A DNA stretch of 64,000 bases from Rhodoplanes serenus (lineage in GTDB: Bacteria; Pseudomonadota; Alphaproteobacteria; Rhizobiales; Xanthobacteraceae): positions 1-64,000 of the forward strand of contig CAMDFO010000015.1 in assembly GCA_945897515.1 (NCBI GenBank), in the 5' to 3' direction. A program made the position numbers and the translations under genes. Shown piece by piece: positions 44,934 through 53,885 of the stretch. How positions within the stretch are numbered: the first letter of the stretch is position 1; each line of letters opens with the position of its first letter. The notes under the pieces are model-generated. The model searched no databases. It saw only the letters and a list, made by a program, of their open reading frames with translations, and was not told the origin of the DNA.

Positions 44934-46877
44934 GTGACCGCGGCCACCGGCTTCAAGCGTCTCGGCATCACGATTGCCGCCGTCATGCTCGGCGCATTGA
45001 TCGTGCTCGGCGCCGTGGCGCTGCTCATTCCCGCCGATACCGTGCGGGATGCGGTCAAGGCCGAAATCCGCAACGTGACCGGGCTCGATCTGGCGTTGCG
45101 CGGCGATGTCTCCGTGTCGCTGTTCCCCACCGGCTCGATCAGCTTCGCCAACGTGGCGCTGGGCGAGCACGACGAGCTCACCGCCGATCGGCTGACCGCC
45201 CGGTTGCGATTCTTCCCGCTGTTTATGGGCCGTATCCAGATCGCCGACGTGGCGCTGGTGCGTCCCCGCATCGCCGTGGCGTTGGGCAAGGACGGGCGCA
45301 CCAACTGGGCGACCCTGATCGACCGGCTGGCCCGGGCCTTCGGTCCGAAGGCGAACCGACCGGATCAGGCCACCGCGTTTTCGGAGATCCGCGTCGAGGA
45401 CGGCACCATCGTGCTGCGCGATGCGTGGCGAGACGTCACCGAGACGCTGCACAACGTCGAGCTCGCGCTGGCATGGCCATCGATCTCGAAGAGCTTCGCC
45501 GCCACCGGGCGATTCGTTTGGAACAACGAGACGGTGGACGCTTCGATCGGCCTGACCGATTTCGCCTCCGCGCTGGCCGGCGACCGCTCCGGCGTCAAGC
45601 TCCGGCTCAACGGCGCAAAGCTCAAGCTGGCTTTCGAGGGCGCCATGAGCGTGCGTCCGACGCTGAAGATCGAAGGAACCATGGCGGCCGACGCCGCCTC
45701 GTTGCGGGAGACGTTGCGCTGGGCCGGGCAGACGCCGTTGACCGGGGGCGGGTTCGGCCGCTTTGCGCTCAAGGCAAAGACCAACATCTCCGGCGGCACG
45801 ATCGCGCTCTCCGCGGTCAACGTCGAACTCGATGGCAACACCGCCGAAGGCGTGCTCACCTTTGCGACCGACGGGCGGCAGACCTTGCAGGGCACGCTCG
45901 CAGCCAACGACCTCGACCTGACGCCCTATATTTCAGCCATGCGCCTGCTCACCAGCAACGAGCGCGACTGGAACCGGGTGCCGATTGCGCTCGACGGGCT
46001 GGCCGGGATGGACCTCGACCTCCGGCTGTCCGCCGCGAAAATCACCATCGCGCGCGCCAAGCTTGGCCGGACCGCGATCGCCGCCAATCTCCGGGGCGGA
46101 AAGCTGACAGTGACGATCGGGGAAGCCCAAGCGTTCGGCGGCATCGTCAAAGGCTCGGTCACCTTCGGCGCATCCGACAACGGCGCCGATCTCAAGTCGC
46201 AGTTGCAATTTGCCGACGTCGATCTGGACGCCTGTCTCGGCGAGCTGTTCAACTTCCGCCGCATCGAAGGGCGCGGCAATGTCGCGCTGGCGATGGAGGC
46301 GACAGGCAGCAGCGTCCTCGCCCTGACCCGGACCATGAACGGCTCGGCCAACCTGATCGGCAGCAAGGGCGCCCTGGTGGGTCTCAACGTCGAGCAGTTG
46401 CTGCGCCGCCTTGAGCGCCGGCCGCTCTCGGGCGCCGGCGACTTCCGTTCCGGCCGCACCTCGTTCGAGAAGCTCACCGTCAATATCAAGGTCACCCAAG
46501 GCACGGCCGTGGTCGAGGACGTCCGGCTCGAAGGCTCCAAGGTCCGGCTCGGGCTTGCCGGGTCGGCGTCGATCCCATCGCGCGATTTCGACCTCCGGGG
46601 GGTCGCGGCACTCGTTGCCACCGGCGCGAACGAGGCCCCGCCGGCCTTCGAGCTGCCGTTCGTGGTGCATGGCCCATGGGACGATCCGATCATGCTGCCC
46701 GACACCCAGAGCCTGCTGCTGCGGTCCCCGGCGGCCTCGCCGCTGCTGGATGCGGTCAAGGGCCGTTCTTCCCGCGACACCGTGCGTTCGGCGATCGAGC
46801 GGCTCACCGGCGGCGGCACGCCTCCGGCGCCGCCAGCGGCAGCCAACCCCGCCGCCGCGCCACAGCCGGCACGCTAA
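44934..46877 (+). CDS. AsmA family protein
   Basis: A 647-residue envelope protein starting with GTG. One N-terminal membrane segment (GITIAAVMLGALIVLGAVAL) is followed by the AsmA block GLDLALRGDVSVSLFPTGSI. A long beta-rich periplasmic part ends with a C-terminal AsmA domain (GLNVEQLLRRLE, DFRSGRTSFEKLTVNIKVTQ). A Pro/Ala tail closes it. AsmA-like proteins are elongated grooves linked to outer-membrane assembly and lipid transport. It is a stand-alone gene here. Confidence 0.88.
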   Translation: MTAATGFKRLGITIAAVMLGALIVLGAVALLIPADTVRDAVKAEIRNVTGLDLALRGDVSVSLFPTGSISFANVALGEHDELTADRLTARLRFFPLFMGRIQIADVALVRPRIAVALGKDGRTNWATLIDRLARAFGPKANRPDQATAFSEIRVEDGTIVLRDAWRDVTETLHNVELALAWPSISKSFAATGRFVWNNETVDASIGLTDFASALAGDRSGVKLRLNGAKLKLAFEGAMSVRPTLKIEGTMAADAASLRETLRWAGQTPLTGGGFGRFALKAKTNISGGTIALSAVNVELDGNTAEGVLTFATDGRQTLQGTLAANDLDLTPYISAMRLLTSNERDWNRVPIALDGLAGMDLDLRLSAAKITIARAKLGRTAIAANLRGGKLTVTIGEAQAFGGIVKGSVTFGASDNGADLKSQLQFADVDLDACLGELFNFRRIEGRGNVALAMEATGSSVLALTRTMNGSANLIGSKGALVGLNVEQLLRRLERRPLSGAGDFRSGRTSFEKLTVNIKVTQGTAVVEDVRLEGSKVRLGLAGSASIPSRDFDLRGVAALVATGANEAPPAFELPFVVHGPWDDPIMLPDTQSLLLRSPAASPLLDAVKGRSSRDTVRSAIERLTGGGTPPAPPAAANPAAAPQPAR

Positions 46878-46990
46878 TCCAAGCGCCTGACACGCCGCCG
46901 GCTCGCTCTTTTCGCGAGATCGCCCCGATTCGACTATCATCCCCCGCAACGAATCAGTCTGCCGGCGCACCGGACGGCGACGAGGGCTGG

Positions 46991-47251
46991 ATGCTGCATC
47001 CGCTGATCCGCATGATGGTGAAGATCGCGATCGCCTCGCTGATCGTCGGCGCCATCCTGAGCCATTTCGGCATCACCGCCGACCAGTTGGTGCGCGAGCT
47101 CGGCCTCACGACCGAGCGGATCGAGGATTGGGCGCGGCGGGGCTTCGCCTGGGCGCTGCCGAACCTGCTGCTCGGCTCGCTGGTCATTATCCCGGTGTGG
47201 TTCCTGGCCTACCTGTTCCGGCCGCCGCGCAGCAGCAACCGGCCGGATTAG
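46991..47251 (+). CDS. Small membrane protein, DUF6460-like
   Basis: An 86-residue protein with two membrane segments (MVKIAIASLIVGAILSHFGI and LPNLLLGSLVIIPVWFLAYL) and a basic tail. The layout and the GxxxxxPVW end match the DUF6460 proteins of bradyrhizobia; that match is from memory. ATG 46991 was chosen over longer upstream reading that enters the AsmA gene. Its stop overlaps the stop of the convergent gene at 47248 (TTAG). Confidence 0.65.
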   Translation: MLHPLIRMMVKIAIASLIVGAILSHFGITADQLVRELGLTTERIEDWARRGFAWALPNLLLGSLVIIPVWFLAYLFRPPRSSNRPD

Positions 47252-47646
47252 GGCCCGGATGCTCGGCAGGGGCACGGTGTAACGGCGTCAAGCCAATAGC
47301 CCTCCACCGCCTCGTCAGCCCAGAAATCGACGGACACGTTCACCGAGGGCGCGGCCCCGTCGAACTCCAACCATATGAACTCTTCACGGAAATCGACCTC
47401 CATGCCGTTTTCCTTGAGCCGCGAAAACCCGATCTCGAAGTATCCCGCGGAGTTCGCCACGCAGCGCGACGCATCGACAGATACGGCTGCGGTCCATTTC
47501 CGCTCCATCGACGGCAGTTGCCACTCCGAAAACTGGACGTCCTTGATTGCCAACGCGGGCTTGCACACCTGCTTGGCGACGGCTTGCGTCACGCTGATGA
47601 GCCCGATTGTGGCTGCCAGCAGTCCATATATGCATGATCGATTCAT
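47248..47646 (-). CDS. Secreted hypothetical protein, 132 aa
   Basis: The N-terminus MNRSCIYGLLAATIGLISVT ending AVAKQ is a signal peptide. The mature part has WQLPSMERKWTAAVSVDASR and GFSRLKENGMEVDFREEFIW, a beta-rich pattern, with conserved-looking cysteines including a CPC near the end. ATG 47646 follows GGAGA; twelve more residues upstream are possible. I do not recognise the family. Confidence 0.7.
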   Translation of the reverse strand: MNRSCIYGLLAATIGLISVTQAVAKQVCKPALAIKDVQFSEWQLPSMERKWTAAVSVDASRCVANSAGYFEIGFSRLKENGMEVDFREEFIWLEFDGAAPSVNVSVDFWADEAVEGYWLDAVTPCPCRASGP

Positions 47647-47683
47647 CGGTCGTTCTCCTCTCGATTTGTCGGTGACATTCATT

Positions 47684-49114
47684 TCATTGCGGTGCTGATG
47701 GCACCTTCACCCTGAACATCGCGGCAGCGGTCAGCGCCGCGTATGCGCAAAATCCAACGGCGATCGCCACGAAGAATCCGATCGCGCCGAGATTGAGCCA
47801 AGTGATCGCGAGCAACGCGCATCCTGCGCTGGCGAGCAGACGGACAGCGTTCGCCGTCACAGTCCACATGACGCTTCCAAACCCCTGGGTTGCGAAATAG
47901 AGCGCCATCCCCAGGCCGTAGAAGCCGTAGATCGGTCCAACGATTTGCAGATACAAAGCGCCGGCGCGGACGATCTCGTCATCGCTCGTGAAAAGACCCA
48001 TCCACAAGCTGGGAAAGAGAGCGGCGACGAGTCCGATCGCTGCGCACGCAGCCCCGACGGTTGCGCCTCCGGTCCATGCGATTTGCCAAGCGCGGCGATG
48101 CTGCTTGGCACCCCAATTGGTGCCGACCATAGCAACGAGCGCGGCGCCGAAACCGAACGCCAGCGGGATCAGGATGTATTCGAGGCGCGCACCCATCGCG
48201 TAGCCGATGGCGACCTCCCGGCCCAGATGACCGGCGATTCCGGTCAGCAGCACGACGGAGAGATTGGTGATGATCACGTTGATCAATCCCGGCACGCCGA
48301 CCTTGAGGATCTCGGCGAACATTCCCCACTGCAGGGACACGCCGCGGAATGCCAAAGTGATGAGCGAGCGGGACGAGCGCAGGTAGGCGATCAGCACGAG
48401 GCTGCCCGCACCGAATGACATCGTCAGACCCCAGCCGGCGCCGGCCGGACCGAGAGCCGGCACCGGTCCCCACCCAAAAATCAGCACGGGCGAGATAAGA
48501 ATGTGCGCGATTACGCTGCCGACGATGACGGCGGAGGGCAGACCCATATTGCCGGTGCCACGCACGGCGTTGCCGAGCACATTCAGCACGCAGATGGATA
48601 CCGCGCCGCTGAACACTGCGTTGGAATAGGAGAGCGCGGCGGACAGCGCTTCGCCCTCTCCGCCCATCCACCGAAACACCCACGGAGCGCCAAGCAGCAT
48701 TGTGGCTGAGAACAACGCCGCGAGCGCAAGCGCCAGGATGAACCCGTGACAAACGAGAGCGTCGGCCCGATCACGGCGTCCCGCGCCGAGCGCACGTGCA
48801 ATCGCCGACGAAACGGCGCCGCCCATGCCGCTGTTCGCGGCGTGCTGCATGAGCATCATGAACGGAAAGGCGAGCGACACACCTATGAGCGCATCCGCGC
48901 CAAGACGGCCGAGAAACAGTCCGTCGAACGTGATCATGCCCGCAATCGCCAGCAGCTGAAGAGCGTTGGGTGCCGCGAGCCGAACCAGCGTGGACAACAC
49001 CGGCCCTTCGAGGAGCAATTTGGTTCGCCCGGCAACCGGGCGGGCAGCAGCCGGACTGGTTGGGAGGGCGGGTGAGAACGATGGCGGGGAATTTACGATG
49101 CTTGCGTCGCTCAT
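47684..49114 (-). CDS. MATE family efflux transporter
   Basis: A 476-residue membrane protein with twelve predicted membrane segments in two homologous halves. Family blocks are AAPNALQLLAIAGMITFDGL, ANSGMGGAVSSAIARALGAG, GNAVRGTGNMGLPS and, in the second half, VGVPGLINVIITNLSVVLLT and VGTNWGAKQHRRAW. MATE proteins expel cationic drugs or metabolites using Na+ or H+. GGGGAGGA lies before the start. It is divergent from the LysR gene at 49432, which may control it. Confidence 0.9.
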   Translation of the reverse strand: MSDASIVNSPPSFSPALPTSPAAARPVAGRTKLLLEGPVLSTLVRLAAPNALQLLAIAGMITFDGLFLGRLGADALIGVSLAFPFMMLMQHAANSGMGGAVSSAIARALGAGRRDRADALVCHGFILALALAALFSATMLLGAPWVFRWMGGEGEALSAALSYSNAVFSGAVSICVLNVLGNAVRGTGNMGLPSAVIVGSVIAHILISPVLIFGWGPVPALGPAGAGWGLTMSFGAGSLVLIAYLRSSRSLITLAFRGVSLQWGMFAEILKVGVPGLINVIITNLSVVLLTGIAGHLGREVAIGYAMGARLEYILIPLAFGFGAALVAMVGTNWGAKQHRRAWQIAWTGGATVGAACAAIGLVAALFPSLWMGLFTSDDEIVRAGALYLQIVGPIYGFYGLGMALYFATQGFGSVMWTVTANAVRLLASAGCALLAITWLNLGAIGFFVAIAVGFCAYAALTAAAMFRVKVPSAPQ

Positions 49115-49431
49115 GGGTGCTCCTCCCCTCGCGGGGCTGGAGCAGCACTTGAGACGGAAGCGTCCTCAAGGACCGGGCGGCTGCGTTAAGAACCCGATGC
49201 GCTTCGCTTGCCGAAGCTGGCCTATGTATCTCCGCGCCGAACCGGCCTGCAACGCATGGTTTCTCAGCCGAGCATTAGAAAATCTCATGAAATTAAAACC
49301 GCTAGGTCTCGCATTCTTGCGGGGACTAGCAGGTTATGACCTTAAATTTAGGCAAAAAGCCCTAGGCCGCGCCTTGTCCGGACCGAGCCCCTTCGCTATT
49401 GTACCTTAGTTTTTCTCATGAAAGACGGGCG
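49115..49431. promoter_or_regulatory. Divergent control region between MATE and LysR genes
   Basis: This 317-nt region is richer in A+T near its right end. The decamer TCTCATGAAA occurs twice (49283-49292 and 49414-49423), 131 nt apart. A hairpin GCTTCG-CTTGC-CGAAGC is at 49201-49217. LysR proteins often bind such divergent regions; I see no clear T-N11-A palindrome I would insist on. Confidence 0.35.
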
Positions 49432-50343
49432 ATGCTTCGCCGCCTGCCACCGCTGAACGCCCTCAAGGCCTTCGAGGCTGCGGCGCGGAGCGAAAGCTTC
49501 ACCCGGGCGGCCGAGGAGTTGTGCGTCACCCAGGGCGCGGTCAGCCATCAGGTCAAGGCGCTGGAGGAGACGCTCGGCGTCAAGCTTTTCAATCGCGAGC
49601 GCCAGCGATTGATGATGACCGAGGCCGGCCGCGAATATCTTGCGGTGGTTCGCGACGCATTGGACCGGATTGCGGTCGGAACCGAGCGTCTTGTGCAGCG
49701 CCAGACTTCGGGGGTTTTGACGGTCAGCACATCGCCCGATTTTGCCGCCAAATGGCTCGTGCATCGGCTCGGCCGGTTCGCCGAGGCCCATCCCGGCATC
49801 GACCTTCGCGTGTCGGCAACAATTCAACAGGTCGACTTCGCGCGCGAGGACGTCGATCTTGCGGTTCGTCATGGCGACGGCGATTGGGCCGGACTCGACG
49901 CCGTGCGCCTTTGCTCCGAGCAGCTTTTTCCGGTTTGCAGCCCGAAGCTCGTTTCGGGTCGAAACCGCATCGCCAAGGCGTCGGACCTGCTGAAGTTTCC
50001 GCTGCTGCGCCTGGAAGATTGGAAGACCTGGGCAAGATGGTTCGATGCCGCCAGCGTCAGCGCCGCTGCTGTCCCGGGACCGGTTCTGAACCGTGCGAGC
50101 ATGCTGATCGACGCCGCGGTCGACGGCCAGGGCATCGCGCTCGCGCGCACCGCGCTTGCGGCGTGGGATCTCATCAACGGCCGTCTGGTCAAACCGATCG
50201 ACGTGTCGTTGAGACTGTCCAACACCTATTGGATCGTCTGCCCGAAGGTGACTTCGAGCGTGCCTAAGATCGCCACGTTCCGGGATTGGCTGTTGGCCGA
50301 GGCAGCCGACGACGCGCGCCGCCTGAAAGCTCTTTCTTCCTAG
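49432..50343 (+). CDS. LysR-family transcriptional regulator (GcvA-like)
   Basis: A 303-residue LysR regulator. The helix-turn-helix is FTRAAEELCVTQGAVSHQVK (about 24-43), followed by a GcvA-type effector domain. ATG 49432 has AGACGGG just upstream; an extension of 11 residues is possible. The stop overlaps the stop of the convergent permease gene (CTAG at 50340-50343). Its likely targets are the divergent MATE gene or itself. Confidence 0.88.
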   Translation: MLRRLPPLNALKAFEAAARSESFTRAAEELCVTQGAVSHQVKALEETLGVKLFNRERQRLMMTEAGREYLAVVRDALDRIAVGTERLVQRQTSGVLTVSTSPDFAAKWLVHRLGRFAEAHPGIDLRVSATIQQVDFAREDVDLAVRHGDGDWAGLDAVRLCSEQLFPVCSPKLVSGRNRIAKASDLLKFPLLRLEDWKTWARWFDAASVSAAAVPGPVLNRASMLIDAAVDGQGIALARTALAAWDLINGRLVKPIDVSLRLSNTYWIVCPKVTSSVPKIATFRDWLLAEAADDARRLKALSS

Positions 50344-51128
50344 CGCGCGACGACACCACGCTTGGAAATCAACGTTGCCGCAATGATCCCCACGGCCACC
50401 ACCACGATCATGACGGTGCTGACAGCGTTGATCTCGGGCTTCACGCCAAGCCGCACCTCCGAATAGATCCGGATCGGCAGCGTGGTCGCGCCCGGTCCGG
50501 TGGTGAAGCTCGCAAGCACCAGGTCGTCCAGCGACAGCGTGAAGGCGAGCATCCAGCCGGCGGCGACGGCCGGGAAAATCAGCGGCAGCGTGACCGTCAG
50601 GAAGGCCCGCAGCGGCGGGCAGCCGAGATCCATTGCAGCCTCTTCCAGGCTGAGGTCGAAGCTCAGCAAGCGCGACTGCACGATCACCGCGACGAAGCAC
50701 ATCGTGACGGTGGTGTGCGCCATCGTGACGGTCCAGAAACCGCGGTCGGCTTCGATTGCGACAAACAGCAACAGCAGCGACAGGCCGGTTATCACTTCGG
50801 GCATTACAAGTGGCGCATAAACCAGGCCGGAGAACGCCGTGCGTCCGAAAAAGCGGCCGCTTCGCACCAGGACCACGGCCGCGAGCGTGCCGAGAATCGT
50901 CGCCGCCGTGGCCGACAGGAACGCGATACGCAGGCTGGTCCAGGCCGCCTCCAGCATCGCTTCGTCGTTCCACAGCGCGACATACCAGCGCGTGGACCAG
51001 CCGCCCCACACCGTCACCAGCCGGGACGCGTTGAACGAATAGATCACCAGGATCGCAATCGGCAGATAGAGGAAGGCCAAGCCGAGCGCGACCGCGGTCA
51101 TGTTGAAAGCGGAGAGGCCCCGGCGCAT
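50340..51128 (-). CDS. Spermidine/putrescine-type ABC permease, PotC/PotI-like
   Basis: A 262-residue inner-membrane permease with about six membrane segments and the EAA loop LEEAAMDLGCPPLRAFLTVT. LAFLYLPIAILVIYSFNASR is the usual PotC/PotI start. Its ATG at 51128 overlaps the stop of the PotB-like gene (TGATG). It is the last gene of the operon ATPase-permease-permease. Confidence 0.9.
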   Translation of the reverse strand: MRRGLSAFNMTAVALGLAFLYLPIAILVIYSFNASRLVTVWGGWSTRWYVALWNDEAMLEAAWTSLRIAFLSATAATILGTLAAVVLVRSGRFFGRTAFSGLVYAPLVMPEVITGLSLLLLFVAIEADRGFWTVTMAHTTVTMCFVAVIVQSRLLSFDLSLEEAAMDLGCPPLRAFLTVTLPLIFPAVAAGWMLAFTLSLDDLVLASFTTGPGATTLPIRIYSEVRLGVKPEINAVSTVMIVVVAVGIIAATLISKRGVVAR

Positions 51129-52045
51129 CAGCGGTGCTCCAGCGCGCGCATCTGGATGTGCTGATAGATCATGATCGGCACCAGCAGGATGGCCAGCAGC
51201 GCCACGGCCAGCGCCGAGGCGGCCGGCCAGTCCTTGTTGGAGAAGAACTCGGTCCATAGCGTCTGCCCTATCATCAGCGCGTCCGAGCCGCCGAGCAGAT
51301 CGGGGATGACGAATTCGCCGACGATGGGAATGAAGCAGAGCAGCGCACCGGCGACGATGCCGGGCGCCGACAGCGGCACCGTGACGAGCCAGAACGCCTT
51401 CCACCACGGACAGCCGAGATCGGCGGCGGCTTCGAGCAGCGTGTCGTCCATCTTCTCGAGGCTGGCATAGAGCGGCAGCACCATGAACGGCAGATACGAA
51501 TAGACGATGCCGATGACGATCGCGGTGTCGGTCGACAGCCACACCAGAGGCTCGCGAACCAGGCTCAACGCCAGCAGCGCGTCGTTCAACAGGCCTTCGC
51601 GTTGCAGGATGGTCACCAAAGCGTAGATGCGAATCAGGAACGCCGTCAGGAACGGCAGCACGATCGCCATGACCAGAACGGCCTGCATCCGCCGCGGCGC
51701 GCGCGCGATGCCATAGGCGATCGGATAACCGATCAGCAGCAGGATGGCGGTCGACAGCGCCGCGATCTGCAAGCTGCGAAGATAGGACGAAACATAAAGC
51801 GAGTCCGATGCGAGGAGGGCATAGCTTTCGAGCGAAAGTCCGGCAGCCCAGTCCTTCAAGCCCTGCCAGCCGGCAGCAAGGTCGAGCACCGGCGTATAAG
51901 GCGGCTGCGCGATCGCGGACTGCGAGAGGCTGATCTTAAGCACGATGAGAAACGGCACCGCGAAGAAAACCGCGAGCCACAGCGCGGGGATAAGGATGAC
52001 GAGGCGCGCACCCCAACCTCGTCGTGGTCGGTTGGTACCGCTCAT
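51128..52045 (-). CDS. Spermidine/putrescine-type ABC permease, PotB/PotH-like
   Basis: A 305-residue permease. It begins MSGTNRPRRGWGARLVILIP, has SLQIAALSTAILLLIGYPIA and the EAA loop LLEAAADLGCPWWKAFWLVT. ATG 52045 overlaps the stop of the ATPase gene by 4 nt (ATGA). In-frame extension to 52444 lies within the ATPase gene and was rejected. Confidence 0.9.
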   Translation of the reverse strand: MSGTNRPRRGWGARLVILIPALWLAVFFAVPFLIVLKISLSQSAIAQPPYTPVLDLAAGWQGLKDWAAGLSLESYALLASDSLYVSSYLRSLQIAALSTAILLLIGYPIAYGIARAPRRMQAVLVMAIVLPFLTAFLIRIYALVTILQREGLLNDALLALSLVREPLVWLSTDTAIVIGIVYSYLPFMVLPLYASLEKMDDTLLEAAADLGCPWWKAFWLVTVPLSAPGIVAGALLCFIPIVGEFVIPDLLGGSDALMIGQTLWTEFFSNKDWPAASALAVALLAILLVPIMIYQHIQMRALEHR

Positions 52046-53151
52046 CGCGTCAGCACCACGCCTGCGTCGGACGGAAAGCTCAGCCAGACCCGGTCGTACC
52101 GGCCGATCGGCCGTTCGAGCAGGCGGGTTCGGTTGGCCACGACGGCGGTCATGACCAGGCCGTTGTCCAGCTTGACCTTGTAGAGCGAGGAATTGCCGAG
52201 ATAGCCGATGTCCGCGACCTTGCCGGCGAACACGTTGGTCTGCGATCCTTCCGGCGCGTGAGCCGCAATGCTCACCTTTTCGGGCCGCACCGCGAGCCAC
52301 ACCGACGTTCCGAGCGACACATCGGCCGGCTGCGCCGCGTGCAGCCGACCGGCGGTCTCGCTCTTGATCTCGGTGCCTTGCGGGCCGGTCGCGGCGACGC
52401 GTCCCTCGATCAGGTTGATGTCGCCGATGAAGCCCGCGACCCACCGCGAGTTCGGCTGCTCGTAGACTTCGGACGGCGGGCCGACCTGAACGAGCTGGCC
52501 GCGGTTCATCACGCCGATGCGGTCGGCCATGATCATCGCCTCATGCTGGTCATGAGTAACGATGATAAATGTCAGTCCCAACCGCTGCTGGAGCTCGACC
52601 AATTCGAAACGGGTTTCCTCGCGCAGCTTGCGGTCGAGCGCGGAGAGCGGCTCGTCGAGCAGCAGAACACGGGGTCGCTTGACCAGCGCACGCGCCAGCG
52701 CAACGCGCTGGCGCTGTCCGCCGGAAAGCTGCTGGGGTTTCCGCCCGCCGTATCCTTCCAGCCGCACCAGCGCGAGCATGGCGCTGACCCGGCTCTCGAT
52801 TTCGGATTTCGGCAAGGCCTCCTGCTTCAGACCGAAGGCCACGTTTCCGGCCACCGTCAGGTGCGGAAACAGCGCATAACTCTGAAACATCATATTCACC
52901 GGCCGGCGATGGGGGGGGACGTCGCCGATGTCCTGCCCGTCGAGCAAAATATGGCCTTCGGTCAGTTGTTCGAAGCCGGCCAGCATCCGCAGCAGCGTGG
53001 TCTTGCCGCAGCCGGACGGGCCGAGCAGCGCGAAGAATTCGCCTTCATGGATGTCCAGAGAGACCCGATCGACGGCCGGAACGTCGCCAAACCGCTTGAC
53101 CACGCCCTCGAAGCGCAACAGCGGCCGGGTTTTGTCGGAAGAGCCGTTCAT
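52042..53151 (-). CDS. Spermidine/putrescine-type ABC ATPase, PotA/PotG-like
   Basis: A 369-residue ATPase. Walker A GPSGCGKTT is at 44-52, then Q-loop MMFQSYALFPHLTVAGNVAF, signature LSGGQRQR, Walker B VLLLDEPLSALDRKLR and H-loop IVTHDQHEAMIMADRI. A C-terminal TOBE domain (VWLAVRPEKVSI) is present. ATG 53151 gives the family N-terminus; seven more residues are possible. No PotD/PotF binding protein lies next to the operon, which is unusual. Confidence 0.92.
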   Translation of the reverse strand: MNGSSDKTRPLLRFEGVVKRFGDVPAVDRVSLDIHEGEFFALLGPSGCGKTTLLRMLAGFEQLTEGHILLDGQDIGDVPPHRRPVNMMFQSYALFPHLTVAGNVAFGLKQEALPKSEIESRVSAMLALVRLEGYGGRKPQQLSGGQRQRVALARALVKRPRVLLLDEPLSALDRKLREETRFELVELQQRLGLTFIIVTHDQHEAMIMADRIGVMNRGQLVQVGPPSEVYEQPNSRWVAGFIGDINLIEGRVAATGPQGTEIKSETAGRLHAAQPADVSLGTSVWLAVRPEKVSIAAHAPEGSQTNVFAGKVADIGYLGNSSLYKVKLDNGLVMTAVVANRTRLLERPIGRYDRVWLSFPSDAGVVLTR

Positions 53152-53223
53152 GACGGCATGACATAGTCGCAACAGGCCGGCGGCTCAACCGATTCCGGCT
53201 CGCCGTCCAGCCCGAACGCTGGT

Positions 53224-53757
53224 TCAGTTCAGGACGACCACGTCGTGGCGCGGTACCGCAACCGTCTTTTCATCCAGAATCGAAACCACCTTGCGGGGCG
53301 TCGGTCCATAGTAGCCGCCGCCCTTCACGATGGCGCGTGGATTGGAGAAGATCGACACCAGGCGATCGAGCAGCGCCTTGGTGGACACCGGCTTGAGCAG
53401 GTATTCATGGACGCCGAGGCGGGCGGCTTCGACCACGCGCCAGCGGTCGCCATGACCGGTCAGCATGATGATCGGCACGTCCGGCACCGGACAGGCGCCG
53501 CCGGGCCAGCGCACCAGGCGGACGAACTGCATGCCGTCGATGGTCGGCATTTCCCAGTCCACAAGCACAAGGTCCGGCCCGATTTCGCGGATCGCGTTCA
53601 GCCCCGACGTGCCGTCGATCGCCTCGTGGATTTGCCGCACGCCGATCACGGTAAGCATGGTGCGCACGACCTTGCGCATGTACTGGTCGTCATCGACGAC
53701 CAGCACCTTGAGCTTCGCAAAGCGGTCTTCCAAATGCTTAGGCGCTATCGACTGCAT
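53224..53757 (-). CDS. Response regulator receiver protein (CheY-like, no output domain)
   Basis: A 177-residue protein with one receiver domain. The acidic pair is Asp22-Asp23 (VVDDDQYMRKV), the phosphorylation site Asp67 (LVLVDWEMP), the Thr is in MLTGHG and the Lys is in YLLKPVSTKAL. The last 50 residues (YYGPTPRKVVSILDEKTVAV...) are not a known DNA-binding domain. It may act in a phosphorelay or through protein contacts. No kinase gene is adjacent. Confidence 0.9.
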   Translation of the reverse strand: MQSIAPKHLEDRFAKLKVLVVDDDQYMRKVVRTMLTVIGVRQIHEAIDGTSGLNAIREIGPDLVLVDWEMPTIDGMQFVRLVRWPGGACPVPDVPIIMLTGHGDRWRVVEAARLGVHEYLLKPVSTKALLDRLVSIFSNPRAIVKGGGYYGPTPRKVVSILDEKTVAVPRHDVVVLN

Positions 53758-53810
53758 TTATGACTCGGTGCACGCGGCGGACTTGCCGACAATTTGTGTC
53801 GAGTTACTAG

Positions 53811-53865
53811 AGCATTTTCCCATTTCGACCGCGTCAAGCGGGTCGAGAAAATCGAATGCTTTCCG
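53811..53865. repeat. AGAGCATTTTC-type intergenic hairpin
   Basis: The sequence starts AGAGCATTTTCCC, has the inner hairpin CGACC-N10-GGTCG, and closes GAAAATCGAATGCT, forming an imperfect inverted repeat of the ends. AGAGCATTTTC/AGAGCATGAT starts are common in intergenic hairpins of Hyphomicrobiales. It lies between glpK and the response regulator gene and could end glpK transcription. Confidence 0.4.
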
Positions 53866-53885
53866 GTAACCGGTTGTTCACCCTG

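Noticed and set aside
49396-51009. 537-codon minus-strand open frame over the LysR gene
   Set aside because: Antisense to the LysR gene and out of frame with the PotC-like permease, which both have family motifs.
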